From contig JACDQD010000005.1 of assembly GCA_019843655.1 (NCBI GenBank), positions 3,623,575 to 3,687,574 of the forward strand: a DNA stretch of 64,000 nt. Direction: 5' to 3'. The notes beneath the pieces were generated by a model, which did no database searches, was not told the DNA's origin, and saw only the letters and a list, made by a program, of their open reading frames with translations. Positions 40,301 through 51,309 of the stretch are shown one piece after another. The stretch's first letter is position 1, and the number at the start of each line of letters is the position of its first letter. This DNA comes from Lethocerus indicus. Lineage: Eukaryota; Arthropoda; Insecta; Hemiptera; Belostomatidae. The position numbers and the translations under genes were made by a program.

Positions 40301-43300
40301 TTCTTCGGTGCAATAGGAGCCGTGGGAAATGTTGTGAGAAACTGATTCTAAATTACAAAAGGTAAATCAAAATTAAGGGGCACTATAATAATTGTTATTA
40401 TCGTTCAGCAACCATTTTTCGTTCAATACATTTTTGTAGATTAAAATAATTTTTAGTCACAGTTCCCAGTGCTTACTTTGACTCCTAACATTGGTCTAAC
40501 TATGATCCATGTCTGCTAAATAAATAATGGTAAAAAAAGCTATGTATCCAGTTTTTACCTGTCTTAATTTGTGCATTAGTATTTGCATTACTGCGCTCAG
40601 GGGAAAATACTACTTAGGCTCACCCTAACGGCAGTCTTACTTGAATTTAAAACTAGTTTATATATAAATAATTTAACGAATTTAATTTTAAATATGTGTT
40701 AAATGCCTAATCAGGTAATTAATAAACATTTCTGATTTGTTCCTGATAGTTCTAATGAAATTTGGCTCCACCAGTTCAGTACTATTTAAGAGACTATTGC
40801 AAAAGCACTCGCCTGTCAAGAGAAATGAAATAGAATGTAATTAAACATTTACGACTTCTATGGGATAGCGTTTGTTGCCCATAGCAAAAGTTGCTTCATT
40901 AAAGAATTTATTTTGTTTGAGTCATAAAAAATATATTTTATTTCAAGAATAAAACACAGCCTTCTGTAAATGCGTGGTTGCAAAATTGTAGATAGTAGAA
41001 AGGATGGAAATTATATGGTAGTTCATTTTTAAACTAGAAATTTGATATTCTGCCATATTATATAGACATATAAATCTTGCAATTTTGTTAACGTAAAGAA
41101 ACTTCCAGCTTTATTTCCCAATAAATTAATTGATACAAATGTCGAAAAATCGAAGTAAGTAAATTGAATTCCTCTGTCCCCATTATTTTCAATTTAAGTT
41201 AGTAGTGACCTCTATTGGCAGTACGCTATTCGATATAAAGCAGGTATAATTTATTAGCTGGTTTTTAAAAAGAGAATAAGGACTAGAGAGAAGTGCCGAG
41301 AGGACAAGGTAAGTCATGTTGTCTCGGAGGAAGATTGAGCCTGGAGGCCGGCCACTCTCACTCTCACTTCACGCGCCCCTCAAACCTTAACTTTCTCCAA
41401 ATGTTGAAAGTTTCCCCAATGAGTCGAATTCCTCCATAGTACTACAGCACTATATATACGGCCGCTCACAAACACACGGCCCCGCCGCCAGTTGTATAGA
41501 ACTGAAATATTTTTAGGGCGGCGGTTTAACGGATGAAATATCGCCCGAGCGCTTTGGTACCGAGAAAAAATACTTTATTCATTTGTAAACACACCGATGA
41601 ACTCTCAGAATATATTCTGGTTACTGAATTTAGTTGAGGTATTTGCTGTACTGTCTAGATTGTAGACGGTAATGATGTAATGAGTTTATTTTTTTCTTTA
41701 TCGAACTAGACTTTGTTTAAAATCCATACTATTTTTGGTGCCTCAAGATGAAGTCATCGGATTTTATAACGGCCCGTTTCGCTGGAAACTCATTTTCGAG
41801 TCGAGACTTGGGTCCGTTCGGACCTTGATAAAGAAGTCTTTTCCTTTTTTTCTTCTCCTTCTTCTTCTTCGCCCCGAAGATGGCAGCGACTTTTCTACTT
41901 TCGAGGCGGGTTGACCCTCGAGAAGAAATCCAGTACCGGTTCGTAAACGGCATCGTGCCAGCCGAGGCGACTGGGGTTGGGACTTCGAGACCCGAACCTT
42001 GTCTTTCTCCTTTCCCCGACGGCGGGGGTTGGCTGGAGGTTGGAAGGGACACTCCGGCTTCCGTTTAGAAATAATAACATTTTCCTCTCATTATTGCCGA
42101 TGGGCCTGCTTAGCCCTGTCCTATTTATCTGAGGAATTGAAGGAATTTATTCTAGAAAAATTCTAGCCCACCCCGACCGAATAATATTTTCGAGCAAAAG
42201 AAAAACTGGATACCTGATAATTTTTTTCAATCGACTAAAACGAATATATTAATATTCCCCCAAATCTTGCGATTTTATCTTATTATAATTTAATATTAAA
42301 ATTAAAGAAGTTATTCTTCTCAAAAAACGTTTACTACTGAGATACAATTTTTTTTAATAGGAACAAATTCCAGGACTTAGATACACTTTTATATATTGTA
42401 CAAGCCCGCGTGTAAGTGACAAAAATGTCCACTAAAGAACATTGCATCGCGTCTTTATATTTCAATCAAATTACCCGGGTAAATTTGTGGTCCGCGGAGG
42501 GTTTGAAACATCGTACCAATCTGGCCCTCCCGAGTCCAAAACCAGTCCCGGATAGTCATGCATGTCCGCTACCGATGAAGCAGCAATGCTTCAACAATAA
42601 TTACATAATTATTGGACATCTAAAAAAAATTACGCGTTCTTAACCTCTGTAGAAGAAAAATGTTCGCATTAACACCTCATTTCACGATAAGCCTGTGCGG
42701 ATTTCAAGAATTTTTTTCTTGAAAACAATCCCGTTTCACTATCTAGAATAATATTTGAGAAATCCGAATCGTTGGAGACTAACCGGGCCCCGAAACGAAT
42801 AAGAAAGCTAGAGGTCGATTTTTTATTTCGTATTATGTAATCTCCCGAAGGGTAGGAAATAAAAATTTATTAATTCTATCGTCAAATGTAAAGCCTGAAT
42901 TCAAATTCATGTAACTGGATTTTATTCCAAATAATTATTGATTTAAGGTCTAAAAATCCGAACTTTCCGAATAGTTCTATGTAAATAGCATAAAATTCGA
43001 GAAAACTGAAAATCTTGATTTTTTTTTGTTGAATTAAATTATAAGCATACATTATTAAGCTAATATATTAAGAATAATTGTCATCTCTACTCTAAATTAG
43101 AACACATCAAATTCTATGAATTTCAATTAATCTGCGCTACTTTTGTCCCTTAAATCCCTTAAGTTTGAGTCACCCGAAATTTTCAAGCTCTAGTTACTAG
43201 CAAACCGTCAATGATTTACAATAATTTTTTTAAGATTAATAATACTGTAACAGAGTTTCACTTTCCTTTCATTAAGACCTGACTTTCGAATACGGACAAA

Positions 43301-46082
43301 ATCTGATCTGGGATATTTTCTAAAATCCGCCCGACCATTATGGGGCGTTCCATATTCAGTATGCCTCGGGCGAAAAGAACATTGCGAAAAAAATTATCTT
43401 GCCCAGTTAATGAAATTTCGAAAATTGCCAAGTCCAATTACACAGTTTTCGAGTGGCATCTCGTCATGGCAATTTAACGCTCATGTCCCATAAATTTCAA
43501 TGGATTTTTTAAATTCTTAAAACTTTTCTATCAAACAACTGCTCTTTCCAGGTGGTTACTTTACATCAGAGCGACATTGTATAAACCGAACGTAAAAACT
43601 GAATGATTATGCCGAAAAATTTTTTTTTTTCGCCTCTAATTATTCCAGCCTGTCATTATGTGACGCAAGGAATTATTGTTCCGAATTGTTACGAGCGCGT
43701 TGCGCAATGGGCAGTAGAGTGGCAGCCAGTGGGGCCGACAGTACTGGCGAGCAAAAAATTCTGAATTCCAATAACAAACGTACGACCGCTTATAGGCCCA
43801 TTTTGTAGGCACAACGTGGTGTAATAATTACAGTACGCCAATTATGATAATTTCCGTAATTAGAATTTGTACCAACAGGGTAATAAATTAAAATTGAAAT
43901 TATTGAAAGTTAATAAAAATAAATCTATTTCAACAAACGTTAATTGAGTCTTCAGATTTGATACCTCAGCGGCCGGTTTCATGGAATCAAATATTCAATG
44001 CAGGATGTCATCCGAGACGTTAGAGCTCCCAGAATATGCGATTTTCCAGCAAATAAACTTGGAATGAATGAATTTACAAAAGTGTATAGCACACACATAT
44101 ATAAGTCAGTTAAGATGAGGGCATGCGAAGGTCTAGACTGTGACCAATCTTTGGATCTTCGTTCTCTACACTTGTAGCTGCAGTTATTTTTATACGACGA
44201 TAGGGAAATCCGAATCGTAGATTTTATACCTTTCAAATTTATGTATAATGTCTTGTGTAACTTACGCAGTATCTTATTTTATAAGTATTATTATTATTTT
44301 ATAACTATAAAATAAATAAATTAAGTATAATGTCTGCAAGTAAGATACCTTATATAAGCAACCTTCAAAAAATAAGGAAAAATGTTAATTTTAAGGAAAT
44401 TTTCATTTTATTGTCAAACATGTGCTCTGTCGAAATTTACATTTAAAATCTAACATTTCCAATTAACAACTAACAAACTAATCCAACGAAATTGTCTGTG
44501 GACCAACGGTTAGTTTATTTTCGATGTCTTATCGAAGAAATGATAGTCCACTACCACTGCTATCACCTAAAAGGTATAGCATGCGTTTGAACTATATATA
44601 ATAAATTTCAAAACGACATTAAGCACACTTATAGGAAACTAGAGAACTTTCAGCTCCCGGATCATATTTTAGTCAATTATCACCGCTGTTCTTCGCACGT
44701 TTATGGAGAGAGCGCGAGGCGTCCGCGCCTGTGAGAGACCGTCGCGTGCGTTTTCATGTATTTGATCGGGAGTGCGTGTGTGACACGCACTGAGGGTGCG
44801 TGCGTGTGCGTGTGCGTGTTACGAAACGCCCGCAGAGGGTGTCGTGAGCGTGAGTACACCGAAGCGGTTTGACATTTACACCCTCCTCCCCCCACCCACC
44901 CGCTCGCCCCGTCATCGACATCATCAACACAACCGGAGCCTACTACCTTCATCATCACCAACAACGTCTATACTACCATGACAGTGTCATGAGAGCGAGA
45001 GAGAGGAGTGAGAGAGAGAGAGAGAGAGAAGGAAAGAGGGAACAGCTTCTTCACCTTTAACAAATGCCAGCTCTTCACCGTCATCATCATCAACTACAAC
45101 GCCAGAAAATACTATCCTTCTTGCGCATCTTCGCATCTTCTGGATTCGACTACCAGTCATTGGCGTGGGTAGTCCACTGTATTCTCCCCGTTTTAAGAAA
45201 CCACGGCTCGTTGAGTCGTTTTTAAAAAAGGGTTTCTCGACGGAAACTTCCGGGTTTTCTTTCCATCGGTGGTTAGCGGCAGTTATTTTCGGAAGAGGTT
45301 ATATCACCCGTACATAAGTGTGTAATCAACCGTCTAGGCCGGTTCCCGATTGCCGCCATCGTCAGTAGCATTCTGCCATTAAATTAGCTAGGTAATCTGT
45401 TACCGTGCAGAGCGAACGAAATATTGTGGACCATTGCGAGGATAGAGTTAAAAACCTCTCATCCGATTTCCGTACTACTGATCTACGGTAGTTCGAAGTA
45501 CCCGAATTGGTCTTATTGGAGTGTTTGTAACAATTTTTTGTTTATATACACGTACAGTAAGGTTAAATCTTTAGAAAAATCTTAATTTAAAACCAGGAAC
45601 TAGATTTGGGCGGGAATTAGGGCCAGCTGGGGGGGTTTTGCGTAATAATTAGATTATAAAATATCGGTTGGTTACCGAACCAAACTAGAACGCGGGCCAC
45701 TGTCGCACCGGCTCCCGCCGCGGCAACCTTATCGCTCAAATATTCCCGTGTGAATTGCGAACAATGATTCCCACGGCCCATTTACCCAGTAATTAGAACC
45801 AACCCGGTTAGAAATTGTTGTCCGATTCGGCACGGTAATACGGCCCATTTTTTGTTCTCTCTCTCATCCACAAAGGGGCTTATCGTCGAATTGCAGGGCG
45901 CCCGCCAATTTCGTTAATTGTTCCGCCGTAATGACATTCCGCAAGTCGGGATGACAAAATTAGATATTTTCCCATAACAGCGATAGGTAAACACGAGTAA
46001 TTACTATAATGACGGTAGCACTTTATTGCAGTGGGAATAATATGATATGTAGTGACAGAAACTGAATGAAAAACTGTTGACC
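37373..46082. other. Intergenic DNA, no gene recognised
   Basis: Contains a GT-rich tract at about 44796-44820 and an AG tract at about 44996-45030, and a short PLE tail-like piece near 39453 (AAAACCGGTCTAACTAGACC). An open minus-strand frame at 41.7-42.1 kb is lysine-rich, low in complexity and unrecognised. Confidence 0.4.
45333..45369 (-). repeat. Degenerate hammerhead-like motif
   Basis: Minus strand: GCTA, CTGACGA (fits CUGANGA), TGGCGGCAATC, then GGGAA in place of CGAAA, CCGGCC. The GAAA box and cleavage triplet are mutated. An isolated relic. Confidence 0.4.
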
Positions 46083-46310
46083 GTAGGTTTGTTGTGTTTC
46101 TGTCTCCTCTCGCTGGTTTGATCTTTTGCTAGACCGGTTTCGGCTGCTCACCATCTTCAGTAGCGGTGTTAATCACTGTTGGCACTTTGGATGTTTTTCG
46201 GGCATCCTCACTGCACTGTCACTGTCACTTGTACTAGTGACAAATTGTAATGTGTACACAAACCTACGGTATTCCAACCCCCCACAGACCAAAAAACAGG
46301 TATGTTAAAC
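46083..46310 (-). mobile_element. Penelope-like terminal repeat, inverted pair remnant
   Basis: The minus-sense arm spans about 46083-46235: family tail (TTCTGTCTCCTCTCGCTGG on plus), hammerhead motif, GTGTTAATCACT, GGGCATCCTCACTGCACTGT, then CACTGTCACTTGTAC. A plus-sense tail fragment follows (46262-46310: CCTACGGTATTCCAACC, then CAGACC and CAGGTATGTTAAA). So this is again an inverted arrangement, with the second hammerhead deleted. Confidence 0.55.
46128..46164 (-). ncRNA. Hammerhead ribozyme motif, best copy (copy 4)
   Basis: Minus strand, in order: GCTA (stem I), CTGAAGA (core), T, GGT-GAGCA-GCC (stem II, one G-U pair), GAAA, CCGGTC (cleavage after GTC), TAGC (stem I). ACCGGT is palindromic, so stem III would be too short within one molecule but forms six pairs between two molecules. 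Small dimer-acting hammerheads are reported in Penelope-like elements. The unpaired T at the base of stem II departs from the standard consensus, so activity is inferred. Confidence 0.6.
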
Positions 46311-48211
46311 TAAAAACTGTTGACTTTATTGAAGCACCCTTAATGAGATTGATCCACAATTTTATCGTAGCAAAAGGTTTCTAAATTTAATTATCACACA
46401 AGAAATCAAAAATTTGCTCCAGGTATTATCCGGGCCCAAATATATCGGAAGGGAATAGTAAATGGGCATATAAGAGAAGTATTTTATTATGAAATAATGG
46501 AGATCGAAAACCTAATTCTAAATTTATTCTAAATCTGTTTTTACTGGATATCAGTCAATAATCGCAACGAGGTTTTTTTTCAATTTTAAAAGGTGTAATA
46601 GTTTATAGAGGCCTTTTAAATGACATACTTCTTAATGTATACACAACATTTATAGTTTGGCATTGTGCTGGTAGGGTAACCTCTTATACAACTTATAATT
46701 ATGGGAATCGGTACATGACCGAAGAATATCTCATTTTCAAATTAACGTAACGTTCGCTTGTTTATTATTGTCTAGATAGGTCGGTAGGACGTGCCTCTGT
46801 ACGTCTATTGTTAAAGATGGACTGTTTGGTTGGAATGTTAATGGAACGTTGGATTGTTATTTCATTGAAAACCTCTTGAATTATTTTCTTAGCTAATTGG
46901 AAATGTTAATTGTAAACATTTGGATTGGGCGCCAAGGGATATGTTTCATTTTAGTTTAGTTATAACAATTGGTGTACTCTATTTTAAATAATTAGCTCTA
47001 ATATCGGTTTGTGGCGCATACCAAAATTCAGCCAAAAAATGTATTCAAGGTGTATTTGATATTGATCAAATGATGTAGCCGCTGCCAAAAGTCCAATGAT
47101 AGACGCGGCCATAATAATTACCAATGCAATAGGACATTTTGTGGAGTTGGAACATTAGCATCGTGGGGGGTTGTTGAACTCGAGTTTAACGACTCTCTGC
47201 CTAATGGCTCTTAACATTGGTTGGCACTTTGCTCGAACTGTAGAAAGTAGAAATGCGTGAAAATCGGGTATGAGTGATCGCAATGATACAAACATAATAA
47301 AGTCAACATAAAATAAATATATAAATTTTTTCGGCACATAATATTGCAGGAGACTTGTCCCCATCGTTTTGCTGTAAAAATAGTATTCCTATCATCTCTT
47401 TTAAAAGTATTCACTTTGGTTTAGTTGCAATCCTTTACAAACTCTCGCGACTTACTTAATACTGCATTAATTATGATGAAATTAGTTGTGATCATATTTC
47501 TAATAATTTTTTTACGTCTCAACCTAATGTATGTTGGAAGGCATATATTGTGTTTCCATAGCCTTGTACATAATTTTGTAATGAAATGTATTACTGCAAT
47601 GGGACAAACACTCGGGTCAATTAACCTCGGTTAGCATTGAGCCTGGTAGGGTTATCGAAGGCTCATCCCTGTTAAAACACCGGGGCTTGCCACTTGACAT
47701 TATTGCCTCTTGCCTTAAGGACTCGAAAGCAGCTATTTGGCATGAAATTACAACCGTCGACTTTCTCCGTGCATGCCGAATCAGTTGCGCGGATCGCCCA
47801 TAGCCTGTCCCCTACCGCAGTTGCCAACGATCGGCTGACATTTCGGATGGGCTAATTCCTAAGCCCAATTTGATATTCCTCCTGAAGTCGTTAAAATTTC
47901 GCCCATCAGCAATCAGTAATAAAACGGAGTGCCTGTAATTAGTTACAGGCGAAAAATATTGCCCGCCCCGCCGAGTACAACTGAAATAATCTCGTGGTAA
48001 GACAGTTTGTTTAATCTATCTAGAGACAGAGATAATTAAAATTAATGTATAAGAATTAATGTCCACAGGTACAAGTCTCATATAATAGCATTTCCAAGAT
48101 AGTATATAATTGTATATAATAAAAAACAATTATATAAAATTACATATCTAAAAAATATTTGAATAGATGATAATATATACTATTACTATAGTAAGTAATA
48201 CTGTTTTTTAC

Positions 48212-48260
<49 letters not shown>

Positions 48261-48942
48261 TGTATGCATTTTTTACTTCCTACTTGAGTTGGCAAACTAG
48301 GACATGATACGATGATTTAATCAATTTTGGTGTTGAAACCACTTGCGAAAGAATCACGAGCGAAAGCGGATATCGACCTAATCGTTCATTTTTCAAGTTT
48401 GGAATTTCAAATACTGCAATGTGTAGAAATTTAGATTAACTGTCGTTAAACTGTTTCGCTACTTTCTTTAAACGATGCCGTTGGAAATATTGATAGTAAA
48501 ATAAGACGTTCGAAAAGGGGAAGAAGGAGTTTTGTTTATTTTTCGATTAGCGGAAGTTAATCTCTTCTTCCTTTATTGAGCGCAGCTAAGCGAGAGGACA
48601 TGGGCATAATGTAAAACGTGCAGAAATGTGCCAAGTCAGGGAAAGTATTTACAGCTGTCTGTTTATATATTTCTTCGGCGTTTTCTCGCATCGAATATGC
48701 AAACGAGGGACATTTGTCAGATTACCACCATAACGTAATATCTGCGAGCAAAGAAAGTTTCGTCAGGGAAGGGTGAAATAAATTTGTTCTTCCAATGGAA
48801 GAAATCTTTGTGATTTAATTCTAATATTTATTAAGTTTGCCTTATGTTTACTGTATAAATATGATCATCATTCGTATTTTTAAATCTCTCTGTATCCTCT
48901 CCTTCATCCCCGCACGGACCACCAGATCCCTTACACTACATT
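46311..48942. other. Intergenic DNA, (AT)n microsatellite
   Basis: No gene is recognised. An (AT)n run of about 45 bases lies at about 48214-48258. The rest is AT-rich with short open frames only. Confidence 0.4.
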
Positions 48943-49029
48943 CTGAAGTATCACCGTAGATTTCGTCTGTTTCTGTCTCCTCTCGCTGGCTTGGTCTTTT
49001 GCTAGACCAGTTTCGGCTGTTCGCCGTCT
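48943..49029 (-). mobile_element. PLE terminal repeat fused to satellite array 2
   Basis: Minus-sense tail (plus strand TTTCTGTCTCCTCTCGCTGG, then CTTGGTCTTTTGCTAG) and the 3' half of the hammerhead motif (49001 onward: GCTAGACCAGTTTCGGC, TGTTCGCCGTCT). The motif stops where its CTGAAGA core should follow, and satellite sequence (CACCCAACGAACTTTA) begins within a few bases. Confidence 0.55.
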
Positions 49030-49661
49030 GCTCACCCAACGAACTTTAATTAAGTAATGTACATGTCCGCACCACCCTCAGGGGGCGCTAGTTAATCGGT
49101 GCAAGAGTGCACCCAACGAACTTTAGTTCAGTACATGTCCGCACCACCCTCAGGGGCCGCAAGTTTATCGGTTCAAGTGCAACCAACGAACTTTAGTTAA
49201 GTACATTTCCGCACCACACTCAAGGGGGCGCTAGTTTATCGGTGCAAGTGCACCGAACGAACTTTAGTTAAGTACATTTCCGCACCACGCTCAGGGGGCG
49301 CTAGTTTATCGGTGCAAGTGCACCGAACGAACTTTAGTTAAGTACATTTCCGCACCACACTCAGGGGGCGCTAGTTTATCGGTGCAAGTGCACCCAACGA
49401 ACTTTAGTTAAGTACATTTCCGCACCACCCTCAGGGGGCGCTAGTTAATCGGTGCAAGTCCAACCAACGAACTTTAGTTAAGTACATTTCCGCACCACAC
49501 TCGGGGGGGCGCTAGTTAATCGGTGCAAGTGCAACCAACGAACTTTAGTTAAGTACATTTCCGCACCACACTCAAGGGGGCGCTAGTATATCGGTGCAAG
49601 TGCAATCAATGAACTTTAGTTAAATACATTTCCGCAACACACTCAGGGAGGCGCTAGTATC
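49030..49661 (-). repeat. Satellite array 2, same ~70-bp unit, 9 copies, inverted
   Basis: Reverse complement of the 21.9-kb satellite. CGAACTTTA-type starts at 49041, 49118, 49188, 49259, 49329, 49399, 49469, 49540, 49611 give 70-71 bp spacing (77 in the first interval). Units contain ATTTCCGCACCAC, GGGGGCGCTAGTTTATCGGT and GCAAGTG. The edge units are the most diverged. Confidence 0.93.
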
Positions 49662-51078
49662 CGAAAATACGAGTATCGAAGCTCCGGTTGCGAAGTATGA
49701 ACGACGTCATTATTCGCACATGAGTCTTAGTTCGTAGATAACATGGATACCCCTTTAGTAAAATACATTTTTAAAGAAAAAAATATCGATACTCAAATGA
49801 AAAGGATTGTTTTTAAATTTCATAAGCCAAACGATAAACAAACATACGGTAGATACTCCATTCTACGTGCGGTCTCCCGTATCTACGAAGTCGGAAGGAT
49901 TAGAAACTTCTCAGCGTCAGTTGGCCATTTAAAATTGATAAATGCCTTCCGTTTTTCAATTGGCGAAAGGTGAATTCTGTTTCCTATTTGTCAGAAAACA
50001 TAATCTTGCAACGCCACCAGTGCAACTTTGTTCGGGTTGAAAACAGATTGCGAAATGAGTTCAACGCAGTCGAACATCGGAGAAAAAGACCAACCTCTCG
50101 CTTTTATTATCCTTAATTTTTTTTTTGTCGTTCACTTTTCTGAAGTGGGAGCGTCCTGGTTTCAAGCCGCGAGGAATGCTGCACTCCTATATCCTTATAA
50201 AGTGGGTCTTAAAAATTGTGCACAGATTGCGGCCGGATGACCCAGATTTTATTATAAATACATTATCTCCCATTCATCCCACAGACTTCTAAAGTGTTAT
50301 AGCGAAGTAATGAAGTTTATATTTGCATAGATATCTTGAGAGATCAATTTCTATAGAAAAAAAGCTGTTCTATATAAAAATTATTCTTTCAGAATTTCAT
50401 ATCCAAGAATTAAACACACCGGGTACATCAAATAATTTACCTGGAATAGGACCGCGTTAAGTATTTATTTTTTCTACTTTTATTTATTGTACAATCAATC
50501 TTCTATACCTTATTGTATCTGCCAAGAGGATTTTATTAATTATTCTGAAAAAAAAATATTATGTATCCAGGTGTCCTCCAGGGCCAACAGAAAATTAATT
50601 TAAAAGTTTACTTTGGATTTTTTAATTCGCCGGTGCGCCTTGAAGCTGGACCTTCATTTAATAAGGTAGAACCATACCTTCAAATGTGGCAACTGATATT
50701 TTCGAATTTTTGTTTATCGATGTAATTTTCCCAATCATTATACTCACAATAGGTGAGTATTAAAAACACACTATGTATATATTTAATAACGTAATAAAAA
50801 CTTTAAAGAACTGTAAACTTTAAAATAGTACCACGGTTCTTTGAATTGATTCTGTCTTCAATACGATATCTTCGGTAAGTTGGTAAGTCACTTAGGCATG
50901 ATGGTTACCTCCGATGCATCTTGTCCGCACTGTCGCCGAACTTTTACTGTCAAAGGGATTTTGTAATGAAAAAAAATATATTGTAAAGTAATTCAGTTGC
51001 GTAATGTTATAGCAGTATATGCGCCCGCTCAGTCGATACTGCATTGTCGCTGCCGTATTTTTCTATGAAAGTTTGCAG
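49662..51078. other. Intergenic DNA, no gene recognised
   Basis: Between satellite array 2 and the orphan exon I see no recognisable gene, RNA or repeat. Confidence 0.35.
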
Positions 51079-51255
51079 GAGTCAGCGAATAAGGAAGTGG
51101 AGAGGGAGATTCAGGAAGGAAAGAGCCCGATACTGATGACCCGAGTCGGCGGACAAGAGGCCATCAGGAAGCAATTAAAGGCGCCGCCGGGCTACCACAC
51201 ACGCCTTCTTACAGCTGATGGCTTCATCACGGGTTTTAAAAAACCGAACCAAAAA
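51079..51255 (+). CDS. Isolated coding-like exon, product not recognised
   Basis: After an acceptor-like tttgcag (51072-51078), the frame reads ESANKEVEREIQEGKSPILM, then TRVGGQEAIRKQLKAPPGYH, then TRLLTADGFITGFKKP. Amino-acid composition and third positions (mostly G/C up to about 51230) look like genuine coding sequence, unlike other open frames in the 48-kb interval. The frame stays open to a stop at 51309. A GTGATA donor after 51255 would give a 177-nt, phase 0-0 exon, but the donor is weak. I do not recognise the protein. It may be an exon of a gene whose other exons lie far away, or a retrocopied or transposed fragment. No partner exon was found within a few kb. Confidence 0.4.
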
Positions 51256-51309
51256 GTGATATATTATACTCCAACATTTTGTTTGAAAGTGCGCATTCCG
51301 ACGGTATGA

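Noticed and set aside
41729..42052. Lysine-rich minus-strand open frame
   Set aside because: Low-complexity (CTT-rich DNA); no recognisable domain or splice context.
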